Source: Alphaproteobacteria bacterium (GTDB lineage: Bacteria; Pseudomonadota; Alphaproteobacteria; RS24). From it: a DNA stretch of 49,999 bases. This document shows, one piece after another, positions 9,263 to 17,837 of the stretch. The stretch is taken from positions 1 to 49,999 of the forward strand of contig CATDDF010000118.1 in the NCBI GenBank assembly GCA_949498175.1, given 5' to 3'. Both the position numbers and the translations under genes were made by a program. Under the pieces are notes generated by a model that made no database searches, was not told the origin of the DNA, and saw only the letters and a program-made list of their open reading frames with translations. Position 1 is the stretch's first letter. Each line of letters begins with the position of its first letter.

Positions 9263-9943
9263 ATGAGTGCTGATTTGTCGGAAGCAAAAATACCGCCGCG
9301 CCTGGCTGATATACGCGCGCGCATGGAAACCGTTTTGCTTGAAAACGGCCGTGCTTTGGATGCGGCGCAATTGCTCGCCATTTCAAAAACCAAACCGATT
9401 GAAGCCATCACCCCTTTGCTGGATGCCGGTCATCGCCAGTTTGGCGAAAACCGCGTACAAGAGGCGCAAGATAAATGGCCTGATTTACGCGCGCATTATG
9501 ACGCAATCGAATTGCATTTGGTCGGCCCGTTGCAGACCAATAAGTTGAAAGAGGCGGTGGCGCAGTTCGATGTCATTCAAACACTGGATCGCGAAAAGCT
9601 GGCGCGCAAGCTGGCCGGCCTGAAAGACGAAAGCGGTTTTCCGCGGCTTTTCATACAGGTCAATACCGGCGATGAACCGCAAAAATCAGGTGTTTCACCG
9701 GCTGGGCTAGCCGCTTTTTATGACCTTTGCACGCAAGAGCTGGGCTTGCGCATTGCCGGGCTGATGTGTTTGCCGCCGCAAGACGAGCCGGCAGCGGCAC
9801 ATTTTGTCCTGCTCGGCAAATTGGCGGCGCAAGTGGGGCTGGCTGAATTATCCATGGGCATGTCGGGTGATTTTGAGACGGCGCTGGCATTGGGGGCCAC
9901 GCATATTCGCGTCGGCACGGCTCTTTTTGGTGCAAGAGACTGA
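9263..9943 (+). CDS. YggS/PLPBP family pyridoxal-phosphate homeostasis protein
   Basis: Single-domain TIM-barrel protein that binds pyridoxal 5'-phosphate and buffers B6 vitamers; it has no known catalysis. The PLP lysine lies in AISKTKP near residue 41. Other family blocks are FGENRVQEAQDKWPDL, LHLVGPLQTNK, FIQVNTGDEPQKSG, GLMCLPP and the C-terminal LSMGMSGDFETALALGATHIRVGTALFG. I chose ATG 9263 with AGAG upstream; the longer frame from 9176 has no homology-like sequence. 226 residues is normal. It is convergent with the L,D-transpeptidase gene, five bases apart. Confidence 0.95.
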   Translation: MSADLSEAKIPPRLADIRARMETVLLENGRALDAAQLLAISKTKPIEAITPLLDAGHRQFGENRVQEAQDKWPDLRAHYDAIELHLVGPLQTNKLKEAVAQFDVIQTLDREKLARKLAGLKDESGFPRLFIQVNTGDEPQKSGVSPAGLAAFYDLCTQELGLRIAGLMCLPPQDEPAAAHFVLLGKLAAQVGLAELSMGMSGDFETALALGATHIRVGTALFGARD

Positions 9944-9948
9944 TTTCA

Positions 9949-10479
9949 TTACCTTTCATATTTTTTCACAATATTGATATGCGTGTCGGGGGTGATATGG
10001 CGCAACAAAAACGTCATGGTCGCGTGATTGACGGCAACACAGCCCAAAGTCGGGCTGAAATTGTTTTTCTGCAAATGCAAAAACAGCGCGCTGCCGCGGT
10101 TTTTTTCGGGCGGCGCATCATTAATGCCCAGCTCGACAAACACATCATAAAGTCGGTCGTGACGCCATAAACGCTCATGTCGCGCCGCCACCGGGCGGGT
10201 GATCGGGCGGTTATAAAGATGATGGTTTACATCATCGCACCAGCCGCTTTTCTGGGAAATTTTAACCGTCGGGAGGGCGCATTGGGGAGCCGCGATACGG
10301 TCCTGGCGATACCAAATACGACGCAAGGCAAAGCGTCCGAGCGGCGTTTTGCCGTCGCCTTCTTTTTTGGTTGCGGTGACGCCGCCTGTGCCAAGCGCGC
10401 ATCGGCTGCGATGCGGGCCGAAACGCAACAGGCCGTGATGCGCGCGCGCGCCGCCGGGAACGACATAAATATCCTTCAT
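9949..10479 (-). CDS. L,D-transpeptidase family protein (YkuD fold)
   Basis: YkuD-type catalytic domain, which forms 3-3 peptidoglycan cross-links or anchors proteins to the wall. The signature is seen as H135 (LFLHLQK) and TLGCV with the nucleophile Cys147; an early EGDGKTPLGRF block (residues 40-50) is also typical. There is no obvious signal peptide from ATG 10479, so export is unclear. A TTG at 10497 would add six residues without making one. This compact version, about 176 residues with no LysM or PG-binding domain, belongs to the group usually annotated as L,D-transpeptidase catalytic domain protein. It is convergent with the yggS homologue and divergent from the response-regulator gene. 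Confidence 0.82.
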   Translation of the reverse strand: MKDIYVVPGGARAHHGLLRFGPHRSRCALGTGGVTATKKEGDGKTPLGRFALRRIWYRQDRIAAPQCALPTVKISQKSGWCDDVNHHLYNRPITRPVAARHERLWRHDRLYDVFVELGINDAPPEKNRGSALFLHLQKNNFSPTLGCVAVNHATMTFLLRHITPDTHINIVKKYER

Positions 10480-10575
10480 GACCCTAAAATCGGTCAATTT
10501 TAAGCCTGCCGCAAGGGCTTGTTTTGGGACGTTTTATTGGGCAGGTTGTCAAGAGCGAGTTTGGATAGGGTGCGA

Positions 10576-11262
10576 ATGGCGGTGAAGCAGAAAATTCTGC
10601 TGGTAGAAGACGATGATGCTCTGGCCGAGGTTCTGGCCGAGCAATTGGCTTTGCATGATGAGTTTGAGCTGACCCGTGTCGACACGGCGGCGGCGGCGAT
10701 TGGCGCGGTCAATAGCGGCTTTGATCTGATTTTGCTCGATGTCGGCCTGCCCGATCAAGACGGCCGCGAGACCTGCAAAATCATCCGGAAAAACAAAATC
10801 GCCACGCCCATTATTATGCTGACCGGAGCGGCCAGTGAGGCCGATACCATATTGGGGCTCGATGCCGGAGCCAATGATTATGTCACCAAGCCGTTTCGCT
10901 TTGGCATTTTATTGGCGCGTATGCGCGCACAATTGCGCAGCCATGAGCAGGCTGAGACGGCTGAACTGCACATTGGCGGTTATGTGTTTCGCCCGGCTTT
11001 GAAAATATTGGAGCCGCAAGACGGGGCCGCGAAGATTCGCCTGACCGAAAAAGAAACCAATATTTTGAAATTTTTGCACCGCGCCGGCGGCGCGGCTGTG
11101 GCGCGCGACACGCTGCTGCATGAAGTATGGGGTTATAATGCGCAAGTCTCGACCCATACGCTGGAAACCCATATTTATCGGCTACGCCGTAAAATCGAGG
11201 CCGACCCTGCGCACGCCAAATTATTGCTGACACTGGAAGGCGGCTATGCCTTGGCGCCATGA
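10576..11262 (+). CDS. OmpR/PhoB-type response regulator
   Basis: Two-domain transcription factor. The receiver domain (residues 1-120) has the acidic pocket LLVEDDD, phospho-acceptor Asp55 in ILLDVGLPDQDG, the switch Thr in MLTGAA and Lys in YVTKPF. The winged-helix DNA-binding domain (about 130-228) has RLTEKETNILKFLHR and STHTLETHIYRLRRKIE. I chose ATG 10576, which has GATAGG seven bases upstream; the frame stays open to 10519. No histidine kinase is adjacent, so the partner is unknown. It is divergent from the L,D-transpeptidase gene, which could be a target; that is inference. Confidence 0.92.
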   Translation: MAVKQKILLVEDDDALAEVLAEQLALHDEFELTRVDTAAAAIGAVNSGFDLILLDVGLPDQDGRETCKIIRKNKIATPIIMLTGAASEADTILGLDAGANDYVTKPFRFGILLARMRAQLRSHEQAETAELHIGGYVFRPALKILEPQDGAAKIRLTEKETNILKFLHRAGGAAVARDTLLHEVWGYNAQVSTHTLETHIYRLRRKIEADPAHAKLLLTLEGGYALAP

Positions 11263-11266
11263 AGCT

Positions 11267-11740
11267 TCAATTTTTGACAAACAGATTTTCGGCGTTGGCG
11301 GCAATGGGATAGCCCCTGACATAATCCTCATGCATGCGCATGGCGCGGCCGGTTGAAATTTTCATGGCGGCAAAATCGCTGAGCCCACGCGCCAATTCCC
11401 GCCCGTCAGCGGCGAGCATTTGAAAGCGGCGGCGCAGGCGCAAGCGTCCGTCATTTTCGCTCACCCATGTGGCAATATATACATGCTCACCGGCCAGCGC
11501 CGCCGCCTTATAATCGATCTCATGACGGGTCACCACAAAGCCGCAATCGCGGGCACGATAGGCGGCAAAATCAAAACCCAGATGTTTTGAATGGGCCCAA
11601 GCGGCGCGCGCCATCCAACCTAAATAAACGACATTATTGACATGGTTGAAATCATCAATATCGGCGTCGCGCACCGACACGCTGAGGGTAAATTGCGGCG
11701 GCAATAAAAATGCATTTTGTGGTGGGGCGGCATCACTCAT
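11267..11740 (-). CDS. YbgC/FadM-type acyl-CoA thioesterase (4HBT hotdog fold)
   Basis: Hotdog-fold thioesterase. The active-site region reads RDADIDDFNHVNNVVYLGWMARAA, matching the 4HBT pattern D-x-D-x2-x-H-V-N-N-x3-Y. The rest is consistent with the family: YRARDCGFVVTRHEIDYKAAAL, then the strand ATWVSENDGRLRLRRRFQML. There is no signal peptide. 157 residues is normal. It is convergent with the response-regulator gene (four bases apart) and divergent from a PaaI-type thioesterase of another hotdog subfamily. The substrate cannot be told from sequence. Confidence 0.86.
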   Translation of the reverse strand: MSDAAPPQNAFLLPPQFTLSVSVRDADIDDFNHVNNVVYLGWMARAAWAHSKHLGFDFAAYRARDCGFVVTRHEIDYKAAALAGEHVYIATWVSENDGRLRLRRRFQMLAADGRELARGLSDFAAMKISTGRAMRMHEDYVRGYPIAANAENLFVKN

Positions 11741-11822
11741 AATGCGAGATTAGCAGTCTCTATGGAGGCTTGCCAAGACAGGTGGCACGGGCTTAGTGTT
11801 GCCGCAGCTTAGGGAGATTTGC

Positions 11823-12317
11823 ATGAGTATCACCGCCATAAATATTGCCCGTCTCGGCACGGCGCGCGATGATTTTGAAACTGATGCCGACAAGTGGCCG
11901 CCCAATGTTAAGGCGGCGCATGACAAACCTTCGCCGACCTCGGCGCATTTGGGGCTTGAGTTATTGGCCGTTGATAAAGCCGGCGGCACAGTCGAGATGG
12001 CATTTAATGCAAGCAATAGATTGTGCAATAAATGGGGCGGCATTCAGGGCGGCAATGTTGCCGCCATGCTGGACGACGCCATGGCATTTGCCATTGGCCT
12101 CAATCTTGATTGGGGGCAGATTAGCCCGACATTGGAGTTGAAAGTGTCGATGCTGGCACCGGCGCGGCCGGGGCGGCTTTACGCCGTCGGGCGGGTGGTG
12201 CGGCGCGGCCGGTCGGTTGGCTTCGTTGAGGGTCAATTATATGATGAAGAAGGGCAATTATTGGCCACCGGCTCGTCGACTGCCAATTTCGTCACTTTAA
12301 AAAAGCACAAAAGCTAA
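11823..12317 (+). CDS. PaaI-type thioesterase (hotdog fold)
   Basis: Hotdog thioesterase of the PaaI group. The typical HGG segment appears as WGGIQGGNVAAMLDDAMAFAIG (the canonical HGG is here IQGG, so His is replaced by Gln), and the C-terminal strand is ATGSSTANFVTL. I chose ATG 11823, with GGGAG nine bases upstream. The replaced His is worth noting, since in PaaI the H-G-G stretch helps position the substrate carbonyl. The next gene follows after 24 bases and probably shares its transcript. Substrate unknown. Confidence 0.82.
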   Translation: MSITAINIARLGTARDDFETDADKWPPNVKAAHDKPSPTSAHLGLELLAVDKAGGTVEMAFNASNRLCNKWGGIQGGNVAAMLDDAMAFAIGLNLDWGQISPTLELKVSMLAPARPGRLYAVGRVVRRGRSVGFVEGQLYDEEGQLLATGSSTANFVTLKKHKS

Positions 12318-12341
12318 ACGCGATACATTGGGGAGGTGCAT

Positions 12342-12932
12342 ATGGCGCATTTAAAAAATGCTGCAGCGGCGCAATTGGCCGAAGTCAGCGATGAGTTGGC
12401 CCTGGCTGCGGCGGTTATGGGGTTTGAGCCCAATAGCTTGAAAATCATGGCGCATCGGCCTGATATATTGCGCGGCTTTCTTGCCTTAAGCGCCGCTGTT
12501 TTGGGGCCTGAGGCCAAGCTTGATGCGGGCTTGCGGCAAATGATAGCGCATATTGCCAGCGCTGCTGCCGGGTGCAATTACTGCCAAGCGCATACGGCGC
12601 ATGGGGCGCATGAGCGCGGCGTGGCTGATGAAAAAATCGCCGCGCTTTGGTCTTACAATAGCGATCCGCAATTCTCCGAGGCCGAGCGTGCCGCCTTGGC
12701 GCTGGCTCAGGCCGGTGCCAGCCATCCCAATGGCGCGACCCAGGCTCATTTTGACGCCCTCAAAAGCCACTTCTCGGATGCCGAAATATGCGAAATTGTC
12801 GCGGTGATAGCGACATTCGGGTTTCTCAATCGCTGGAATGACACGCTGGCCACGACGCTTGAAGACAGCCCATTGGCTTATGCGGAAAGCCATCTTCTCG
12901 GCAATGGATGGAAACCGGAACGCCATAAATAA
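12342..12932 (+). CDS. AhpD-like / carboxymuconolactone decarboxylase family protein
   Basis: All-helical CMD/AhpD-fold protein. The redox motif is CNYCQAHTAHGA (C-x2-C-x3-H), the pattern of alkylhydroperoxidase D and the 'peroxidase-related' proteins. It is preceded by LDAGLRQMIAHIASAAAG and followed by ERAALALAQAGASHP and a second helical half (EICEIVAVIATFGFLNRWNDTL), the two-repeat layout of 180-200 residue members. I chose ATG 12342, five bases after GGGAGG. It likely acts as a cytosolic thiol peroxidase, but the reductant and substrate are not visible. It lies between a thioesterase gene and DUF3422. Confidence 0.85.
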   Translation: MAHLKNAAAAQLAEVSDELALAAAVMGFEPNSLKIMAHRPDILRGFLALSAAVLGPEAKLDAGLRQMIAHIASAAAGCNYCQAHTAHGAHERGVADEKIAALWSYNSDPQFSEAERAALALAQAGASHPNGATQAHFDALKSHFSDAEICEIVAVIATFGFLNRWNDTLATTLEDSPLAYAESHLLGNGWKPERHK

Positions 12933-12944
12933 CGTATTGATGTT

Positions 12945-14192
12945 ATGAGTGAAAAAGACAATCGAAACCAAATGCATAAATCGCAATGGCGCTTGCGGCA
13001 GGTCACTGATGAATTGAATGCGCGCCCCTTCCCGCGCTTCGCCCTGCCGACGGCCATTTTTCGCCTATGTCTGTCGGGCGAAGCGGCGTTTGACGGCTTG
13101 CGCGATATTTTGCGCGACACGCTGAGCGAGATCGATTGGGACGGCGAGGCGCAAAGCCGCCTCATCCGCGCACGCCGCGACGGCGTGCAGTTCAATATTG
13201 AGCGCCACACGGAATTTGTCTCATTGACCATCATTGATGAAAAAGCCGAAAACGGCTCGGCGGCGCAGCACTTGCCCGGCGATTGGCTCGATAAAAACCG
13301 CGGCGAAGTTGTCGTGGCGGTGGATTGTCAATGCAGCGTGCGCGGCGCAATGCGCGATGGCTGGACCTGCGCCAGCCGTTTGGAAAACGGGCTGGCTGAC
13401 GGGTTTTTTGATTTCAAAGTTGCCGAAGACGGGCACACGAAAATCGCCCTTGATTTCGCCCCTGATTGTGATGTGCGCGATGTCGGCCGCATTGCCCTGC
13501 AAGTGGTAGAGATAGAAACCTATCGCTCTTTTGCCGCCATTGGTCTCAATCGCGCACGCGCTGCACAGGCGCAATTATCGGATGTTGCCGCACGCGTGCC
13601 GAGCAGCATTTCGGCTGCCGGCAGTGCCGATGGCGAACGCTTTGCGTTGCTCAGCCAATTGACCGGCGAGTTGGAAGAAGTGTGGCGGCGCACATCTTTT
13701 CGCTTTGCCGCTTGCACCGCCTATTGGGATTTGGTGACGGCACGGTTGGCTTCTTTGCAAGAAACCGCCTTTGACAGCCGCATCACCATTGGCGGCTTTT
13801 TGGAACGCCGCCTGCAACCGGCCATTGCCACCTATCAATCGACCGAGCGTCGTCGCCATGATTTGGCCGAGCAAATTGCCGCCATGACCGGGCTTTTGCA
13901 AACCCGCATTGAATTGGATATGCAGCAACAAAATGCCGATTTGCTGGCCTCGCTCAATCATGCGGCAGAACGGCAATTGCGCTTGCAGCATACGGTGGAG
14001 GGCGTTTCGACCGTTGCCATTTCTTATTATCTGGTCAATCTCTTGCGCGCGCCTGCCGATTGGGTGTTGGCTCAACAGCCGGCGCTCGACCCGCTGGTGG
14101 TCAATTTGGCGTTGGTTGCCATAACCGTGCCATTGGTTTGGTTGGCCATTAGGCGGCTTTTGCGCGCCACGGTCGGCGGAAAAAACAGGTAA
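12945..14192 (+). CDS. DUF3422 family membrane-anchored protein
   Basis: Recognised as DUF3422 from the start TDELNARPFPRFALPTAIFRL (the family's 'N-E-L-H-A-R-P-F' block) and the C-terminal signature VEGVSTVAISYYLVNLL. Predicted layout: a cytoplasmic domain to about residue 340, with helical segments at 290-345 likely to be coiled coil, then two hydrophobic segments (around VAISYYLVNLL and LVVNLALVAITVPLVWLAI) and a short basic tail. Length 415 fits. The function of the family is unknown. It starts 12 bases after the AhpD-like gene and is followed by tRNA-Gly on the other strand. Confidence 0.9.
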   Translation: MSEKDNRNQMHKSQWRLRQVTDELNARPFPRFALPTAIFRLCLSGEAAFDGLRDILRDTLSEIDWDGEAQSRLIRARRDGVQFNIERHTEFVSLTIIDEKAENGSAAQHLPGDWLDKNRGEVVVAVDCQCSVRGAMRDGWTCASRLENGLADGFFDFKVAEDGHTKIALDFAPDCDVRDVGRIALQVVEIETYRSFAAIGLNRARAAQAQLSDVAARVPSSISAAGSADGERFALLSQLTGELEEVWRRTSFRFAACTAYWDLVTARLASLQETAFDSRITIGGFLERRLQPAIATYQSTERRRHDLAEQIAAMTGLLQTRIELDMQQQNADLLASLNHAAERQLRLQHTVEGVSTVAISYYLVNLLRAPADWVLAQQPALDPLVVNLALVAITVPLVWLAIRRLLRATVGGKNR

Positions 14193-14215
14193 TTTTCGGC
14201 TGGTTTGCCGTGTTC

Positions 14216-14290
14216 TGGAGCGGGCGATGAGATTCGAACTCACGACCCCAACCTTGGCAAGGTTGTGCTCTACCCCTGAGCTACGCCCGC
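14216..14290 (-). tRNA. tRNA-Gly (anticodon GCC)
   Basis: Read on the minus strand, the 75-nt cloverleaf starts GCGGGCG and pairs with CGCCCGC at the 3' end, followed by TCCA (an encoded CCA). The D-arm is GCTCAGGGGTAGAGC. The anticodon stem-loop is CAACC-TTGCCAA-GGTTG, giving anticodon GCC. The T-arm has GTGAGTTCGAATCTCAT with the usual TTCGA. All stems pair. Confidence 0.97.
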
Positions 14291-14455
14291 TGCGTCAGAA
14301 CGGGAAGCGTTATGCACCATCGCCAAGGGTTTGACAAGTGGCCATTTGACAAGCCCCGAAGCGGCGCCGATAGTGCGGTCGCTTTGTCAAATTTTCCGTC
14401 CGGGACCACTTGGCAAACCGCCCCGCATTTCCCACTTAAAGGGGAGGAGATAAAT
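14291..14455. other. Leader region before the CnoX-type gene
   Basis: 165 bases with no gene. It contains TTTGACAAG at 14330-14338 and again at 14345-14353, and a near-complement CTTTGTCAAA at 14382-14391. The AGGAG before ATG 14456 is clear. Whether the repeats are -35 elements or protein sites cannot be told. Confidence 0.45.
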
Positions 14456-15406
14456 ATGTCGACAGCTTTTGACCCGCCGCAAAATGGCCTGCCGGAAACC
14501 CCCGCCGCCGCATCAAGCGATGACGCCGTCATTGATGTGACAACGGAAAATTTTATGGCCGAGGTCATCGAGGCGTCGCAAGCGCAGCTTGTGCTGCTTG
14601 ATTTATGGGCGCCCTGGTGCGGGCCGTGCAAACAATTGACGCCGGTTTTGGAAAAACTGGCCGTGCAATCGGGTGGCGCGGCGCGTCTCGCGAAAATGAA
14701 TATTGACGAGCATCCGGCGGTGGCGCAGCAATTGCAGGTGCAATCCATACCGGCGGTATTTGCCTTTAAGGGCGGCCAGCCGGTTGACGGTTTTATGGGC
14801 GCATTGCCGGAAAGCGAGGTTAAGAAATTCCTCGACAAGCATTTGGATGAGGGTTTGGGCGCGTCGCCGGCGGAGGCTTTGATGGCTACTGCGGCCGAGG
14901 CTTTGGCGGCCGACCAGATTGGCGATGCCATAGAATGTTATGGCGCGGCATTGGAGCAAGAGCCCGAAAATGTGCAAGCCATGGCCGGTTTGGCCCAAAG
15001 CCATTTGGCGCAAGGCGATACGGCTTTGGCCGCGGCGGCGCTCGCCGCTGCGTCGCCGCATGATAATGACCCGGCCCTGGCCGCCGCGCGCGCCGCTTTG
15101 GCACTGGCCGATAAAATGGCCGAAAAAAACGGCGAAGAAGATGTCTCTGATGATGCGGCGCTTTTGGCCGCCCTTGAGGCCGATCCGAACAATCATCAGG
15201 CACGGTTTGATTTGGCCCTGTCCCATCACGCTGCGGGGCGGCATGCGGCGGCGCTGGACGCCCTATTGGACATTGTCGCGCACCAGCGCGATTGGAATGA
15301 GGATGCGGCGCGCAAGCAATTGGTCGAGCTGTTTGATGCTTATGGGGCGCAAGATGAGCTGGTGATTGCCGCGCGCAAACGGCTATCTTCCCTCTTATTT
15401 AGTTGA
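14456..15406 (+). CDS. CnoX-type thioredoxin-TPR co-chaperone (YbbN family)
   Basis: Thioredoxin domain (about 24-135) fused to C-terminal TPR-like repeats (about 140-316, for example ADQIGDAIECYGAALEQEPENVQAMAGLAQSHLAQGDTALA). This is the CnoX/YbbN layout, which protects substrates during oxidative stress and hands them to chaperonins. The active site is WCGPC (Cys55, Cys58), so this version is probably redox-active, unlike E. coli YbbN, which lacks the full CxxC; the Caulobacter protein also has WCGPC. I chose ATG 14456 behind AGGAG; the frame is open to 14312. LonN and Trm112 genes follow closely in the same direction. Confidence 0.93.
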   Translation: MSTAFDPPQNGLPETPAAASSDDAVIDVTTENFMAEVIEASQAQLVLLDLWAPWCGPCKQLTPVLEKLAVQSGGAARLAKMNIDEHPAVAQQLQVQSIPAVFAFKGGQPVDGFMGALPESEVKKFLDKHLDEGLGASPAEALMATAAEALAADQIGDAIECYGAALEQEPENVQAMAGLAQSHLAQGDTALAAAALAAASPHDNDPALAAARAALALADKMAEKNGEEDVSDDAALLAALEADPNNHQARFDLALSHHAAGRHAAALDALLDIVAHQRDWNEDAARKQLVELFDAYGAQDELVIAARKRLSSLLFS

Positions 15407-15420
15407 TAGGTTGGTGATAT

Positions 15421-16086
15421 ATGTCTTTTGACCCTGAAACCATTAATGAGCTGCCGCAAAGCGTGCCGGTGTTTCCGCTGGAAGGCGTGCTTTTGCTGCC
15501 GCGCGGGCAATTGCCGCTGAATATTTTTGAGCCGCGCTATTTGCAAATGTTCGAAGACGCGCTGGCCAAGGGGCGGCTCTTGGGCGTGGTGCAGCCCTAT
15601 AGCGATGAAAGCGGTGCTGAAGGCTTGCAAAAAGTCGGTTGCCTCGGCCGCATATCGTCTTTCTCCGAGACCGATGACGGGCGGATGATTGTCTCGCTGA
15701 CCGGCGTGGCGCGCTTTGCCATTGCCGAAGAATTGAATGTGTTGACCCCCTATCGGCAAATCCGCGCCGATTATGGCCCCTATGAAAGCGATTTGATTGC
15801 CGATGTCGGCAGCATTGATGTCAATCGTGAAGGCGTGCTCGATGTGTTGAAACGCTATCTCGATGCCAATGGCATGCAGGCCGATTGGACGGCCATCGAA
15901 AGCTCGAACAATGAGGCTCTGGTCAATTCTTTGTGCATTATCAGCCCCTATGGGCCGCAGGAAAAGCAAGCCATGTTGGAAGCGGCTTCATTGGCCGAGC
16001 GCGCGGAAATTCTCATCGCGCTGACCGAAATGGTGCTGGCGCAATTGGCGCAATCGGGCGGCGCCAATGATAATGCGGTGCAATAG
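15421..16086 (+). CDS. Stand-alone LON substrate-binding (LonN) domain protein
   Basis: Single LON N-terminal (PUA-like) domain with no ATPase or protease part. Family blocks: [34 protein letters not shown] near the N-terminus, then [24 protein letters not shown]. The C-terminal half is helical (residues 140-210). 221 residues is usual for this group. It starts 15 bases after the co-chaperone gene and nine before Trm112; the trio is a conserved alphaproteobacterial cluster. A role in protein quality control is inferred from context and domain only. Confidence 0.91.
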   Translation: MSFDPETINELPQSVPVFPLEGVLLLPRGQLPLNIFEPRYLQMFEDALAKGRLLGVVQPYSDESGAEGLQKVGCLGRISSFSETDDGRMIVSLTGVARFAIAEELNVLTPYRQIRADYGPYESDLIADVGSIDVNREGVLDVLKRYLDANGMQADWTAIESSNNEALVNSLCIISPYGPQEKQAMLEAASLAERAEILIALTEMVLAQLAQSGGANDNAVQ

Positions 16087-16094
16087 GAGGGCTT

Positions 16095-16280
16095 ATGGGC
16101 GATTCGGCAAAACTTGATCCGGCGCTGTTGGAGCTTTTGGTGTGTCCGGTCAGTCACGGGCCGTTATCATATGACGAAAAGGCCGGTGAGCTGATTTCAA
16201 AAGAGGCCGGCCTCGCCTTTCCGGTGCGCGACGGCATTCCGATTATGTTGACCGAAGAAGCGCGCAAGCTCGAGGTTTAA
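16095..16280 (+). CDS. Trm112 family protein (YcaR-like)
   Basis: Small 61-residue zinc-ribbon-like protein of the Trm112/YcaR family, recognised from [17 protein letters not shown] and [18 protein letters not shown]. Eukaryotic and archaeal Trm112 activate methyltransferases; the bacterial role is unclear. Only one Cys remains of the possible metal ligands. SD GGAGG precedes ATG 16095. Its stop codon overlaps the stop of the convergent UbiH-like gene inside the palindrome TTAA (16277-16280). Confidence 0.92.
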   Translation: MGDSAKLDPALLELLVCPVSHGPLSYDEKAGELISKEAGLAFPVRDGIPIMLTEEARKLEV

Positions 16281-17554
16281 TTTTTCTCAAAATCATGGCC
16301 GCGCATCAGCCGCGGCGGGGCGTCATGGCTGAGCCCGCCATCGGCCTGACGGCGCAAGCGGTCGCCAAGGCCGACGCGCTTGGCCGCTTGGCCGAACAAT
16401 GCCAAGCCGGCCTGCGCCAATGGCCGTGTCAGCGGCTTGGCCTGACCGGAAAAAACCGCCGCCAAAAAATGCGTCGTAGCTGCCATCACGCCGCCATCGG
16501 CGCGGCGCAGTTTTTGATAGCTGTCGAGCGCGCCCGGCGCGTCAAAAGCCAGCCCTAGGCGGCGCGCCTCATAAAGCGCTTCGGCCAATTGCGCGCCATC
16601 GCGCAAAGCGAGATTGAATCCTTGGCCGGCCAGCGGGTGAATAATATGCGCTGCCTCACCGACAAGGCACAGTTTTTCATCGACATAATGTTCGGCCAGC
16701 GCCAGAGTGAGGGGCTGCACGGCGCGCCTTGTTATCGGGGTCAGCCGCCCGAATTGTCGGTCGGTCGCTTTTTGCAATTCATGGGAAAATACAGGTGTAT
16801 CAACGGCCGCCAGCGCCGTGGCGCGCGCTTGCGGCACGCTCCATATCAGGGCGCGGCCATGCGGGTCGGGTAAAGGCAAGAGGGCGAGCGGCCCGTCAGG
16901 GGTGAAAATTTGTATCGCTTGATTGCCGTGCGCCGTGTCGCTTTCAAGCGCGCAAACCAAAGCTCCGGCGCGGTAGTCATGGTGCAACATGCGGGCATTA
17001 TTGAATTGGCGCCAGCTCGCCGCTTTGCGGGCGCAGTCAATCAACAAGGTCGCCGTCACAATATCGCCATCGGCAAATTGTGCCTCGCTGGTGGTTTTGT
17101 CAAAAGCGGTTAAGGGTGCGCCATGGCCGTTTATCCGCCCGGCTGCCAAAGCGCTTTTAAGGGCACTTTCAATGGCGCGGTCAAGCGCGGCGCGGCATAC
17201 AATATGCGCCAAAATGGCGACGGCAGCGTCGCCTGTTTCGGGGGGCGCAAAGCCGAGGCCGAGATCGGCTGCATAAGCGGCCCTGTCGCCATACACGGCC
17301 ATGTCGCAAATCGGCGCACTCGGGCGGTCAAGCTCTTGCCAGACGCCCAAAGCCTCCAGCATGGTTTTGGCGGCCGGGCTCAAGGCCAAGACGCTCTGCC
17401 AATCTTCGGCCTGCGCCGCCGCATGTTGCGTAGGCCCTGGCGCCGCATCGGCAAGCAGTACCGGCAAGCGTGCTTTGGCCAGCGCCAAAGCGGTGACGCG
17501 CGCCGTGCTGCCCGTGCCATATATGATAATCGGTCGCTCCTGCGCTGCGCCCAT
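16277..17554 (-). CDS. UbiH/UbiF/Coq6-family FAD-dependent hydroxylase
   Basis: Flavoprotein monooxygenase of the ubiquinone-biosynthesis hydroxylase group. The N-terminal dinucleotide-binding motif is [20 protein letters not shown] (degenerate GxGxxG). The second FAD motif, [24 protein letters not shown], corresponds to the GDAAHxxxPxxGxGxN fingerprint with Glu instead of Asp. Length 425 is usual. It probably hydroxylates a ring position of a ubiquinone precursor at the inner membrane; which position (UbiH, UbiF, UbiL or UbiI type) cannot be said. It is transcribed alone, divergently from amtB and convergently with Trm112. Confidence 0.87.
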   Translation of the reverse strand: MGAAQERPIIIYGTGSTARVTALALAKARLPVLLADAAPGPTQHAAAQAEDWQSVLALSPAAKTMLEALGVWQELDRPSAPICDMAVYGDRAAYAADLGLGFAPPETGDAAVAILAHIVCRAALDRAIESALKSALAAGRINGHGAPLTAFDKTTSEAQFADGDIVTATLLIDCARKAASWRQFNNARMLHHDYRAGALVCALESDTAHGNQAIQIFTPDGPLALLPLPDPHGRALIWSVPQARATALAAVDTPVFSHELQKATDRQFGRLTPITRRAVQPLTLALAEHYVDEKLCLVGEAAHIIHPLAGQGFNLALRDGAQLAEALYEARRLGLAFDAPGALDSYQKLRRADGGVMAATTHFLAAVFSGQAKPLTRPLAQAGLALFGQAAKRVGLGDRLRRQADGGLSHDAPPRLMRGHDFEKN

Positions 17555-17791
17555 GCGCCGCCTCCTTGCTTGCCCTGCGCCCCCAATGGGCGCGCATTCA
17601 AGAACAGCAACCTGCCGTAAAAGCGGCGAGGCGTCCAGTAAAGAGAGTGGTCGCGCCTTTTTGCCGCCATGCCGGTGCCATATATGCCTAAAAATTCACC
17701 AACACCGCTATCCGTGCTCAAAAAAATAGCAATTTAATGGTAAATCGGGCGCAAAAGCCCCGTCCTCGCGCGCTTGTCTGTCGCCCAGTTC

Positions 17792-17807
17792 TGGCATGTT
17801 TCTTGCA
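17792..17807 (+). promoter_or_regulatory. Sigma-54 (RpoN) promoter of amtB
   Basis: TGGCATG-N4-TTGCA carries the invariant GG (17793-17794) and GC (17805-17806) ten bases apart, a near-perfect -24/-12 element (consensus TGGCACG-N4-TTGCW). Transcription should start near 17818, 20 bases before the amtB ATG. It implies NtrC-type activation under nitrogen limitation; I could not find a convincing NtrC dyad in 17555-17790. Confidence 0.85.
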
Positions 17808-17837
17808 TGTCATAAGGGATTTACCTAGGGGGTATCA

